The translations under genes and the position numbers were made by a program. Source: Adiantum capillus-veneris (Eukaryota; Streptophyta; Polypodiopsida; Polypodiales; Pteridaceae). From it: DNA of 64,000 nt. Position 1 is the stretch's first letter. The number at the start of each line of letters is the position of its first letter. This document shows positions 11,131 through 22,704 of the stretch, piece after piece. The notes beneath the pieces are model-generated. The model made no database searches, was not told the DNA's origin, and was given only the letters and a program-made list of their open reading frames with translations. Where the stretch lies: contig CM043969.1 of assembly GCA_014529385.2 (NCBI GenBank), forward strand, positions 12,420,648-12,484,647, written 5' to 3'.

Positions 11131-14100
11131 GTTTTACATGGGGGTTTGGTTCCAAGGTCCACCACTTGTCCAAGCTAACTCTATTGAAACATAGAGAGAA
11201 GCAAAGGTCCACCCCTTGTCTAAGCTAGGGTCCATTGAAACATGGAGAGAAGGATGACTCCACCATTTGTCCAAGGTAGGCTCCATTGAAACATGAGGAG
11301 AATCAAGGTGCACCATGTCTCCAAGATGCTAGGCTCCATCGAAAAACATTAAACCCATGATATGTCGTAGATGAGGGGTTTACATTCAAGGTCCAACACT
11401 TGTCCAAGCTATTATTGGTAGTAGCCTGAGTGGTTTGGTCTCAAGATTCACCATTTTTCCACTCTATGTCATTATATTAAGAATATGCGTGTTAAGGTCC
11501 ACCACTTGTCCAACCTATAAGGCTACATCTTAAAGGTTATTCTTTATTACCACTTGGAGTGACCATGATAGGTTTTACATGGGGGTTTGGTTCCAAGGTC
11601 CAACACTTGTCCAAGCTAACTCTATTGAAACATAGAGAGAAACAAAGGTCCACCACTTGTCCAAGCTAGGGTCCATTGAAACATGGAGAGAAGGATGCTC
11701 CACCATTTGTCCAAGATAGGCTCCATTGAAACATGACGAGAAGCAAGCTGCACCATGTCTCCAAGATGCTAGGCTCCATCGAAATACATTAAACCCACGA
11801 TATTTCGTAGATGAGGGGTTTACATTCAAGGTCCACCACTTGTCCAAGCTATTATTGCTAGTAGCCTGAGTGGTTTGGTCTCAAGATTCACCACTTTTAT
11901 TAAGAATATGTGGGTGTTAAGGTCCACCACTTGTCCAACCTATAAGGCTACATCTTAAAGGTTATTCTTTCTTACTACTTGGAGTGACCATGATAGGTTT
12001 TACATGGGGGTTTGGTTCCAAGGTCCACCACTTGTCCAAGCTAACTCTATTGAAACATAGAGAGAAGCAAAGGTCCACCCCTTGTCTAAGCTAGGGTCCA
12101 TTGAAACATGGAGAGAAAGATGCTCCACCATTTGTCCAAGTTGGCTCCATTGAAACATGAGGAGAAGCAAGGTGCACCATGTCTCCAAGATGCTAGGCTC
12201 CATCGAAAAACATTAAACCCACGATATGTCGTAGATGAGGGGTTTACATTCAAGGTCCACACTTGTCCAAGCTATTATTGCTAGTAGCCTGAGTGGTTTG
12301 GTCTCAAGGTCCACCACTTGTCCAACCTATAAGGCTACATCTTAAAGGTTATTCTTTCTTACTACTTGGAGTGACCATGATAGGTTTTACATGGGGGTTT
12401 GGTTCCAAGGTCCACCACTTGTCCAAGCTAACTCTATTGAAACATAGAGAGAAGCAAAGGTCCACCCCTTGTCTAAGCTAGGGTCCATTGAAACATGGAG
12501 AGAAGGATGCTCCACCATTTGTCCAAGGTAGGCTCCATTCAAACATGAGGAGAAGCAAGGTGCACCATGTCTCCAAGATGCTAAGCTCCATTGAAAAACA
12601 TTAAACCCACGATATGTCGTAGATGAGGGGTTTACATTCAAGGTCCACCACTTGTCCAAGCTATTATTGCTAGTAGCCTGAGTGGTTTGGTCTCAAGATT
12701 CACCACTTTTCCACTCTATGTCATTATATTAAAAATACGCGCGTGTTAAGGTCCACCACTTGTCCAACCTATAAGGCTACATCTTAAAGGTTATTCTTTA
12801 TTACCACTTGGAGTGACCATGATAGGTTTTACATGGGGGTTTGGTTCCAAGGTCCACCACTTGTCCAAGCTAACTCTATTGAAACATAGAGAGAAACAAA
12901 GGTCCACCACTTGTCCAAGCTAGGGTCCATTGAAACATGGAGAGAAGGATGCTCCACCATTTGTCCAAGATAGGCTCCATTGAAACATGACGAGAAGCAA
13001 GCTGCACCATGTCTCCAAGATGCTAGGCTCCATCGAAATACATTAAACCCACGATATTTCGTAGATGAGGGGTTTACATTCAAGGTCCACCACTTGTCCA
13101 AGCTATTATTGCTAGTAGCCTGAGTGGTTTGGTCTCAAGATTCACCACTTTTATTAAGAATATGTGGGTGTTAAGGTCCACCACTTGTCCAACCTATAAG
13201 GCTACATCTTAAAGGTTATTCTTTCTTACTACTTGGAGTGACCATGATAGGTTTTACATGGGGGTTTGGTTCCAAGGTCCACCACTTGTCCAAGCTAACT
13301 CTATTGAAACATAGAGAGAAGCAAAGGTCCACCCCTTGTCTAAGCTAGGGTCCATTGAAACATGGAGAGAAGGATGCTCCACCATTTGTCCAAGGTAGGC
13401 TCCATTGAAACATGAGGAGAATCAAGGTGCACCATGTCTCCAAGATGCTAGGCTCCATCGAAAAACATTAAACCCACGATATGTCGTAGATGAGGGGTTT
13501 ACATTCAAGGTCCACCACTTGTCCAAGCTATTATTGCTAGTAGCCTGAGTGGTTTGGTCTCAAGATTCACCACTTTTCCACTCTATGTCATTAATTAAGA
13601 ATATGCGCGTGTTAAGTCCACCACTTGTCCAACCTATAAGGCTACATCTTAAAGGTTATTCTTTATTACCACTTGGAGTGACCATGATAGGTTTTACATG
13701 GGGGTTTGGTTCCAAGGTCCACCACTTGTCCAAGCTAACTCTATTGAAACATAGAGAGAAACAAAGGTCCACCACTTGTCCAAGCTAGGGTCCATTGAAA
13801 CATGGAGAGAAGGATGCTCCACCATTTGTCCAAGATAGGCTCCATTGAAACATGACGAGAAGCAAGCTGCACCATGTCTCCAAAATGCTAGGCTCCATCG
13901 AAATACATTAAACCCACGATATTTCGTAGATGAGGGGTTTACATTCAACGTCCACCACTTGTCCAAGCTATTATTGCTAGTAGCCTGAGTGGTTTGGTCT
14001 CAAGATTCACCACTTTTATTAAGAATATGTGGGTGTTAAGGTCCACCACTTGTCCAACCTATAAGGCTACATCTTAAAGGTTATTCTTTCTTACTACTTG

Positions 14101-17100
14101 GAGTGACCATGATAGGTTTTACATGGGGGTTTGGTTCCAAGGTCCACCACTTGTCCAAGCTAACTCTATTGAAACATAGAGAGAAGCAAAGGTCCACCCC
14201 TTGTCTAAGCTAGGGTCCATTGAAACATGGAGAGAAGGATGCTCCACCATTTGTCCAAGGTAGGCTCCATTCAAACATGAGGAGAAGCAAGGTGCACCAT
14301 GTCTCCAAGATGCTAAGATCCATTGAAAAACATTAAACCCACGATATGTCGTAGATGAGGGGTGTACATTCAAGGTCCACCACTTGTCCAAGCTATTATT
14401 GCTAGTAGCCTGAGTGGTTTGGTCTCAAGATTCACCACTTTTCCACTCTATGTCATTATATTAAGAATATGCGCGTGTTAAGGTCCACCACTTGTCCAAC
14501 CTATAAGGCTACATCTTTAAGGTTATTCTTTATTACCACTTGGAGTGACCATGAAAGGTTTTACATGGGGGTTTGGTTCCAAGGTCCACCACTTGTCCAA
14601 GCTAGGGTCCATTGAAACATGGAGAGAAGGATGCTCCACCATTTGTCCAAGATAGGCTCCATTGAAACATGACGAGAAGCAAGCTGCACCATGTCTCCAA
14701 GATGCTAGGCTCCATCGAAATACATTAAACCCACGATATTTCGTAGATGAGGGGTTTACATTCAAGGTCCACCACTTGTCCAAGCTATTATTGCTAGTAG
14801 CCTGAGTGGTTTGGTCTCAAAATTCACCACTTTTATTAAGAATATGTGGGTGTTAAGGTCCACCACTTGTCCAACCTATAAGGCTACATCTTAAAGGTTA
14901 TTCTTTCTTACTACTTGGAGTGACCATGATAGGTTTTACATGGGGGTTTGGTTCCAAGGTCCACCACTTGTCCAAGCTAACTCTATTGAAACATAGAGAG
15001 AAGCAAAGGTCCACCCTTGTCTAAGCTAGGGTCCATTGAAACATGGAGAGAAGGATGCTCCACCATTTGTCCAAGGTAGGCTCCATTCAAACATGAGGAG
15101 AAGCAAGGTGCACCATGTCTCCAAGATGCTAAGCTCCATTGAAAAACATTAAACCCACGATATGTCGTAGATGAGGGGTTGTACATTCAAGGTCCACCAC
15201 TTGTCCAAGCTATTATTGCTAGTAGCCTGAGTGGTTTGGTCTCAAGAGTCACCACTTTTCCACTCTATGTCATTATATTAAAATATGCGCGTGTTAAGGT
15301 CCACCACTTGTCCAACCTATAAGGCTACATCTTTAAGGTTATTCTTTATTACCACTTGGAGTGACCATGATAGGTTTTACATGGGGGTTTGGTTCCAAGG
15401 TCCACCACTTGTCCAAGCTAACTCTATTGAAACATAGAGAGAAACAAAGGTCCACCACTTGTCCAAGCTAGGGTCCATTGAAACATGGAGAGAAGGATGC
15501 TCCACCATTTGTCCAAGATAGGCTCCATTGAAACATGACGAGAAGCAAGCTGCACCATGTCTCCAAGATGCTAGGCTCCATCGAAATACATTAAACCCAC
15601 GATATTTCGTAGATGAGGGGTTTACATTCAAGGTCCACCACTTGTCCAAGCTATTATTGCTAGTAGCCTGAGTGGTTTGGTCTCAAGATTCACCACTTTT
15701 ATTAAGAATATGTGGGTGTTAAGGTCCACCACTTGTCCAACCTATAAGGCTACATCTTAAAGGTTATTCTTTCTTACTACTTGGAGTGACCATGATAGGT
15801 TTTACATGGGGGTTTGGTTCCAAGGTCCACCACTTGTCCAAGCTAACTCTATTGAAACATAGAGAGAAGCAAAGGTCCACCCCTTGTCTAAGCTAGGGTC
15901 CATTGAAACATGGAGAGAAGGACGCTCCACCATTTGTGCAAGGTAGGCTCCATTGAAACATGAGGAGAATCAAGGTGCACCATGTCTCCAAGATGCTAGG
16001 CTCCATCGAAAAACATTAAACCCACGATATGTCGTAGATGAGGGGTTTACAGTCAAGGTCCACCACTTGTCCAAGCTATTATTGCTAGTAGCCTGAGTGG
16101 TTTGGTCTCAAGATTCACCACTTTTCCACTCTATGTCATTAAATTAAGAATATGCGCGTGTTAAGGTCCACCACTTGTCCAACCTATAAGGCTATATCTT
16201 AAAGGTTATTCTTTCTCACCACTTGGAGTGACCATGATAGGTTTTAATGGGGGTTTGGTTCCAAGGTCCACCACTTGTCCAAGCTAACTCTATTGAAACA
16301 TAGAGAGAAGCAAAGGTCCACCCCTTGTCTAAGCTAGGGTCCATTGAAACATGGAGAGAAGGATGCTCCACCATTTGTCCAAGGTAGGCTCCATTGAAAC
16401 ATGAGGAGAATCAAGGTGCACCATGTCTCCAAGATGCTAGGCTCCATCGAAAAACATTAAACCCACGATATGTCGTAGATGAGGGGTTTACATTCAAGGT
16501 CCACCACTTGTCCAAGCTATTATTGCTAGTAGCCTGAGTGGTTTGGTCTCAAGATTCACCACTTTTCCACTCTATGTCATTAAATTAAGAATATGCGCGT
16601 GTTAAGGTCCACCACTTGTCCAACCTATAAGGCTATATCTTAAAGGTTATTCTTTCTCACCACTTGGAGTGACCATGATAGGTTTTAAATGGGGGTTTGG
16701 TTCCAAGGTCCACCACTTGTCCAAGCTAACTCTATTGAATAATAGAGAGAAGCAAAGGTCCACCACTTGTCCAAGCTAGGGTCCATTGAAACATGGAGAG
16801 AAGGATGCTCCACCATTTGTCCAAGATAGGCTCCATTGAAACATGACGAGAAGCAAGCTGCACCATGTCTCCAAGATGCTAGGCTCCATCGAAAATACAT
16901 TAAACCCACGATATTTCGTAGATGAGGGGTTTACATTCAAGGTCCACCACTTGTCCAAGCTATTATTGCTAGTAGCCTGAGTGGTTTGGTCTCAAGATTC
17001 ACCACTTTTATTAAGAATATGTGGGTGTTAAGGTCCACCACTTGTCCAACCTATAAGGCTACATCTTAAAGGTTATTCTTTCTTACTACTTGGAGTGACC

Positions 17101-17984
17101 ATGATAGGTTTTACATGGGGGTTTGGTTCCAAGGTCCACCACTTGTCCAAGCTAACTCTATTGAAACATAGAGAGAAGCAAAGGTCCACCACTTGTCCAA
17201 GCTAGGGTCCATTGAAACATGGAGAGAAGGACGCTCCACCATTTGTGCAAGGTAGGCTCCATTGAAACATGAGGAGAATCAAGGTGCACCATGTCTCCAA
17301 GATGCTAGGCTCCATCGAAAAACATTAAACCCACGATATGTCGTAGATGAGGGGTTTACAGTCAAGGTCCACCACTTGTCCAAGCTATTATTGCTAGTAG
17401 CCTGAGTGGTTTGGTCTCAAGATTCACCACTTTTCCACTCTATGTCATTAATTAAGAATATGCGTGTTAAGGTCCACCACTTGTCCAACCTATAAGGCTA
17501 TATCTTAAAGGTTATTCTTTCTCACCACTTGGAGTGACCATGATAGGTTTTAAATGGGGGTTTGGTTCCAAGGTCCACCACTTGTCCAAGCTAACTCTAT
17601 TGAATAATAGAGAGAAGTAAAGGTCCACCACTTGTCCAAGCTAGGGTCCATTGAAACATGGAGAGAAGGATGCTCCACCATTTGTCCAAGATAGGCTCCA
17701 TTGAAACATGAAGAGAAGCAAGATGCACGATGTCTCCAAGATGCTAGGCTCCATCGAAATACCTTAAACCCACGATATTTCGTAGATGGGGGGTTTACTT
17801 TCAAGGTCCACCACTTGTCCAAGCTATTATCGCTAGTAGCATGGTTTGGTCTCAAGATTCACCAGTTTTCCACGCTATGTCATTATATGAAGAATATCTG
17901 GGTGTTAAGGTCCACCACTTGTCCAACCTATAAGGCTATATTCTAAATGATATTTTTTTTGACCACTTGGAATGTGCATGATAT
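11131..17984 (+). repeat. Higher-order array: alternating ~425 and ~441-bp monomers
   Basis: Landmark gttttacat (or its variant) falls at 11131, 11572, 11997, 12384, 12826, 13251, 13691, 14116, 14558, 14933, 15374, 15799, 16241, 16682, 17108, 17547 and 17985. Most steps alternate 425 and ~441, so the real repeat is a dimer of ~866 bp. The short half lacks about 17 bp of the sub-block that reads ccactctatgtcattat in the long half. Copies are near-identical, which points to recent homogenisation. Steps of 387 and 375 mark local losses; 375 is exactly 50 less than 425, one sub-block. Confidence 0.95.
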
Positions 17985-18660
17985 GTTTTACATGGGGTTT
18001 TATTCCAAGGTCCACCACTTGTCCAAGCTAGATCTATTACATATATATTATACATACAATATTCAACTAGATTCCCTACCTATCATGTCCAGTAGCATGG
18101 ATGCTCTAGCTTGAAGGTCCACCACTTGTCCAACCTATACTCTCTTATGTAAGGGAGATCTCGCTATAAATTCAAAACCTTCCCGCCTAAATTTAAAATA
18201 TCCCTCCCAAATCTTAAATATCCCGCCTAAATTTTAAACTATCCCGCCCAAATTTTAAAATTCAAACTTTTTTATAAAAATTTAAATTTTACTACTTAAA
18301 TTTAAAATATTCACGCAAAATTGATTTTAAATTCAAGTTTACCACAAAAAGATATCATTATACCACCTAAATTCAAATATGCAAACCTCAAATCATTATA
18401 TTGTACATAAATTCAAACAAATTCAAATTAACAAGCCTAAACTGATATTAGTTTGCATAGATATGAATTTATCACACCTAAATTATGTCACCATGTTAGA
18501 GAGAGTGGTTAGAGAATTTGAACAAGGTCCACCACTTGTCCAACCTAGATACCAAGAAGGATTGAGTGTACAAGGTATTGTTTGGAGGTCCTTATAGTCC
18601 ATTGGTCTTAAGGTCCACCACTTGTGGTAAGGGTCACCAAAAAGTGTATATATTCATCCA
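17985..18660 (+). repeat. Decaying right edge of the main array
   Basis: Scattered boxes at about 18009, 18115, 18525 and 18612 separated by unrelated AT-rich sequence. It includes the 20-bp tandem repeat listed separately. No gene seen. Confidence 0.75.
18181..18262 (+). repeat. 20-bp tandem repeat, TCCCGCC-type
   Basis: Four copies of a 20-21-bp unit (tcccgcctaaattttaaata and variants) start at 18181, 18201, 18221 and 18242. Three of the four carry TCCCGCC, which overlaps the E2F/DP consensus TTTCCCGCC. Regulatory meaning is inference only. Confidence 0.75.
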
Positions 18661-19060
18661 AAGAAATACACGTATTTTTGGTCTACATGTCCTAGTTTAA
18701 ACCATTTATGTCCATTAGGTGTATCACTAAACAACACTACTATTTTTGAGAAACAGAAGTTACAATCATATCTACAAATGGATTAGAGGAAAATCAGCTC
18801 AGCATACATCCAGAACTCGCTACAAGAATCGACTTTAACAGATCACGCAAGTAAGTCTTCCATTCAATTTTACTAGTATTACAATGTGTTAGTTATTTGT
18901 GATATTTATGTATGTATATATACTATGTGTGCATATCGTAATTAAGTGTAATTGTGTATCTGCATTATGTATGAGTATTACAATGAAATAACACAAATAT
19001 ACATACATACACATAGATAACACAGACGCACACATACATGAGCATGTATTTTCAAGAGAG
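18661..19060. other. Spacer, nothing recognised
   Basis: AT-rich with short tat/tac-rich simple sequence near 18900-19030. No convincing gene or repeat family. Confidence 0.5.
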
Positions 19061-19140
19061 AGATAGCAAATACAGAGATAGATAGAGAGAGAGAGAGAGA
19101 GAGATAAATAACTGTTTTTTAGAGAGAGGAGAGAGAAAGA
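19061..19140. repeat. (GA)-rich microsatellite
   Basis: An interrupted gagaga tract directly precedes the 90-bp minisatellite and shares its tcaagagagaga wording, so it may have grown from one of its copies. Confidence 0.7.
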
Positions 19141-19400
19141 TAACAGATTTCACTGTGTTTATGTATGTGGAAGAGAGGAAGACGATGTATGGGAATATGT
19201 GCACGTATTTTCAAGAGAGAGACAACAAGATAACAGATTTCATTGTGGTTATGTATGTGGAAGTGAGGAAGACGATGTGTGGGAATATGTGCATGTATTT
19301 TCAAGAGAGAGACAGCAAGATAACAGATTTCACTGTGGTTATGTATGTGGAAGAGAGGAAGACGATGTGTGGGAATATGTGTATGTGTGCGGGGATACGT
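19141..19400 (+). repeat. 90-bp minisatellite, about three copies
   Basis: The phrase taacagatttca recurs at 19141, 19231 and 19321, exactly 90 bp apart. Units contain gaggaagacgatgt and gggaatatgtg. Because 90 is a multiple of three, an open frame with a 30-residue periodicity runs through it (19155-19532). I do not regard it as a proven gene, since the unit is simple and no conserved domain is visible. Confidence 0.85.
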
Positions 19401-19439
19401 TTAAACTATGTATCTCTGTCTTTTGACGAGAGAGTGTGT

Positions 19440-19860
19440 GTGCAAGAAGAGTTACAGAGAACCATCTTCTCTATATGGAGAAAGACAGAGAGTGAGAGAG
19501 AGAGAAATACCTGTTTTTTTCTCTATTCGTGAGGTGTGCAATGTCTCCTGAGAAGACTGCCCGATCCTGCCCTTCTGGAAAGCGTTGTGTACGCTGCTGT
19601 TTCTTTGTCTTGTGCGCGAACTTTCAATCCTGTGCACTCCACCTGTGTGTTGTGTACGATGCCGAGCTTGCTCCTCTACGCGCGCGTATACTCCAACTGT
19701 GTGCGATCTGTGTGCGCTTTCTGTGTTTTTGCTGCTCGCCTGCTTTCTCTGTGTGCGTTTCTCGTGCGCTCTCTGTGTGCCTAATCTTGATAGGGTTTAT
19801 TAGAATGCCACGTATGCTACAAGTCCATGTTTTATCATAGGATTAAAAAAAACAAAAGCA
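19440..19860. other. GT/CT-rich segment, possible promoter or 5' UTR
   Basis: Composition changes sharply to CT- and GT-rich (tctgtgtgcg, ctctctgtgtgc), unlike the AT-rich DNA around it. Pyrimidine-rich 5' UTRs and core promoters of plants can look like this. The nearest downstream gene is the transposase-like exon at 22.7 kb, which needs an upstream exon. The link is conjecture. Confidence 0.3.
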
Positions 19861-19904
19861 ATATAAAAAATTAACCAATTCACACGGCCAAAATTAAAGA
19901 AATC

Positions 19905-20160
19905 ATGGTTGAAAATATGAAAAACATGCATAACTCTATACTAGGAATGCATAACTCTATACTAGGCGCTGCCCCGGACCCCGCTCAGAACAATATCCCA
20001 AAATCAACCTCCCAAGCCCCGCCATCGAGAGCGCTATATTCCACATCCCCATCAAGAGCGCTACCCCCAAACCTCACGTGGAAGCGCTGCCTTGTCACCC
20101 CATTGTGGCATTGCCCTAAGACCCCGCATCTGGAGTGCTAAATGGGAACATTCTTCATTA
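19905..20160. repeat. Short GC-rich segment with repeated gcgct
   Basis: A 20-bp phrase (tgcataactctatactagg) is duplicated in tandem at about 19928-19966. It is followed by GC-rich sequence with gcgct at about 19965, 20030, 20058 and 20084, and ccccggaccccg near 19972. Looks like a fragment of an unidentified dispersed repeat. Confidence 0.4.
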
Positions 20161-20279
20161 GTGAAATTTTGAACATAAATTATATTAGCATATACTTAAA
20201 TATAATACAAATATTAACATATTAGCTATACTACTAATTTACTATAGCAGTTCTAGATTATGTCCCATACTATATTTAA

Positions 20280-21265
20280 GGTGCCAAAGGTTTGGCCTTA
20301 TGGTCCTAGATTTAGCCAAGTGGTCAACACATATAGGACCAAGTGCACACTGTGCCACAAAACTTGGCCACCACTTCACTTGCCAAAGTTTAGGCCACAT
20401 GGTCAATCCTAACTTTCCAATGTTCTTATTATGTCACCTTTTGCCTCGTGGAAAACCTAGGCTTGTTTTCACATACTCAGGCACTTCAAGCCACAATAAA
20501 TTGTCATTACTCTTCAACAACCCTTTTGTTCAAGTCTTTGAAAAAACATTGTTTAAGGCCACCCTAAACCATTTTCATTTAGGGGTGTCTAAAACTAGCT
20601 TTTTGGCAATTCGAGAAGAAAATGGTCAAAGTTTTATACTTAGTTTTAACCACTTGACCAATTCAAATATTGGAAAGCAAGGTCTTGTAATACTTTTCTT
20701 TGGACATCACACATTAAAACTAGGTCCCTCACTTGTCCAAGCTATGCTCTAATACAATAAAGGGCTTTTGGTTTCAAGATGCACCACTTTCCCAACCTTG
20801 ATTCCATTAAAGAAGCTAGCTCTACTTAGACATTTAATAGCAAGGTCTTGCAGCAGTTCAGATTGAACATTTTCCATGGCAGCTAGGTCCACCACTTATC
20901 TAAGCTATGCTCTAATAGAGTAAGGGGGTTTTGGTTTCAAGATCCACCACTTGTCCAAACTTGATTTGGGAAGCAAGGTCCTATAATAGTTTGCTTTGGA
21001 CATTCACCATTACAACTAAGTCCACCACTTCTCCAAGCTATGTTCTAATACACTAAGGAGGTTTTGGTTTCAAGGAGAACCACTTGTACGACTCTGTTTT
21101 TGGAAGTAAGGTCTTTACATAGTTCACCTTGGACCTTGGACATTGGATACTACAACTAAGCCCACCACTTGTCCAAGATATCCTCTATATATAGCCAAAG
21201 GGTTTGGGTTTCAAGATTCACCACTTTTCCAACCTTTCTTCCATTAAAGAAAGGAGGGGCTTTAT
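20280..21265 (+). repeat. Diverged box-repeat array, second block
   Basis: Variant boxes (gtccctcacttgtccaag, gtccaccacttatctaag, atccaccacttgtccaaa) recur with linkers such as ctatgctctaatacaataa and ggttttggtttcaag. A 150-codon open frame (20300-20752) lies across the most decayed part and ends in a box; I treat it as chance. Confidence 0.8.
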
Positions 21266-22620
21266 AACTAGGTCCACCACTTGTCCAAGCTATGCTCTGA
21301 TATGGAAAGGGGATTTTGGTTTCAAGGTCCACCACGTGTTCAACCTTGCAAGACTCAAGGGATACTTGGACATTGGAAAGCATAGTCCTATAGTAGTTGA
21401 TAGGTGGCAGTGGGTATTACAACTAGGTCCAACCTATGCTCTCATATCGCAAAGAGGCTTTTCTTTCAAGGTCCACCACTTGTCCAACCTTGCTTCCATT
21501 AAAGAAATGAGGGGCTACGTAAACATTGGCAAGCAAGGTAGCAAGGTTCTAAGGTGTTTCACCTTGGATATTGGGCATTATAACTAGGTCCACCACTTGT
21601 CCAAGCTATGCTCTGATAAAGAAAGGGGATTTTCGTTTAAAGGTCCACCATGTGTTCAACCTTTCTAATATAGAAAGGGGATTTTGGTTTCAAGGTCCAC
21701 CACGTGTTCAACCTTGCAAGACTCAAGGGATACTTGGACATTGGAAAGCATAGTCCTATAGTAGTTGATAGGTGGCAGTGGGTATTACAACTAGGTCCAA
21801 CCTTGCTCTCATATCGCAAAGAGGCTTTGCTTTCAAGGTCCACCACTTGTCCAACCTTGCTTCCATTAAAGAAATGAGGGGCTACGTAAACATTGGCAAG
21901 CAAGGTAGCAAGGTTCTAAGGTGTTTCACCTTGGATATTGGGCATTATAACTAGGTCCACCACTTGTCCAAGCTATGCTCTGATAAAGAAAGGGGATTTT
22001 CGTTTAAAGGTCCACCATGTGTTCAACCTTTCTAATATAGAAAGGGGATTTTTGTTTCAAGGTCCACCACGTGTTCAACCTTGAAAGACTCAAGGGATAC
22101 TTGGACATTGGAAAGCATAGTCTTATAGTAGTTGATAGGTGGCAGTGGGTATTAAAACTAGGTCCAACCTATGCTCTTATATAGCAAAGAGGCTTTGGTT
22201 TCAAGGTCCACCACTTGTCCAACCTTACTTCCATTAAAGAAATGAGGGGCTACGTAAACATTGGCAAGCAAGGTAGCAAAGTCCTAAGGTATTTCACCTT
22301 GGATATTGGGCATTATAACTAGGTCCACCACTTGTCCAAGCTATGCTCTGATATAGAAAGGGGATTTTTGTTTCAAGGTCCACCACGTGTTCAACCTTGA
22401 AAGACTCAAGGGATACTTGGACATTGGAAAGCATAGTCCTATAGTAGTTGATAGGTGGCAGTGGGTATTACAACTAGGTCCACCACTTGTCCAACCTATG
22501 CTCTCATATAGCAAAGAGGCTTTGGTTTCAAGGTCCACCACTTGTCCAACCTTGCTTCCATTAATATAGCAAGGAGGATTTGGTCTCAAGGTTCACCACT
22601 TGTCCAACCTATGCAAACCT
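21266..22620 (+). repeat. 316-368-bp tandem repeat with CACGTG boxes
   Basis: The phrase aactaggtccaccactt starts units at 21266, 21582, 21949 and 22317 (steps 316, 367, 368). The two longer units contain an extra ~52 bp made by local doubling of the stretch around ggtccaccacgtgttcaacc. Each unit mixes CACTTG boxes with CACGTG boxes. Adjacent units are almost identical, so amplification is recent. The array stops about 80 bp before the splice acceptor of the next gene. Confidence 0.93.
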
Positions 22621-22689
22621 TTTTCATGTTGTAGCATGATTTTTGGTTTGAAGAGTATTTTTCTATAACTATGGATTTAACAATGTAAT

Positions 22690-22703
22690 CTTTTTACTTA
22701 CAG
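22690..22703 (+). promoter_or_regulatory. Splice acceptor ahead of the transposase-like exon
   Basis: The sequence ctttttacttacag ends one base before the ATG at 22705. The pyrimidine tract and CAG indicate a 3' splice site, so the mRNA starts in an upstream exon, and the intron would run through at least part of the repeat array. Confidence 0.6.
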
Positions 22704-22704
22704 G

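Noticed and set aside
7594..17855. Repeated ~90-codon minus-strand ORFs, one per monomer
   Set aside because: They start at TTG or GTG, not ATG, and the ~50-bp sub-blocks are not a multiple of three. Their similarity follows from DNA-level repeat identity.
7190..17984. CRISPR-like pattern of short repeats with variable spacers
   Set aside because: Boxes are ~20 bp with linkers that are themselves repeated every 442 bp, the DNA is plant nuclear, and no cas genes exist here.
20300..20752. 150-codon ATG ORF in the second repeat block
   Set aside because: It overlaps decayed array units and ends inside a box; no domain or codon signal.
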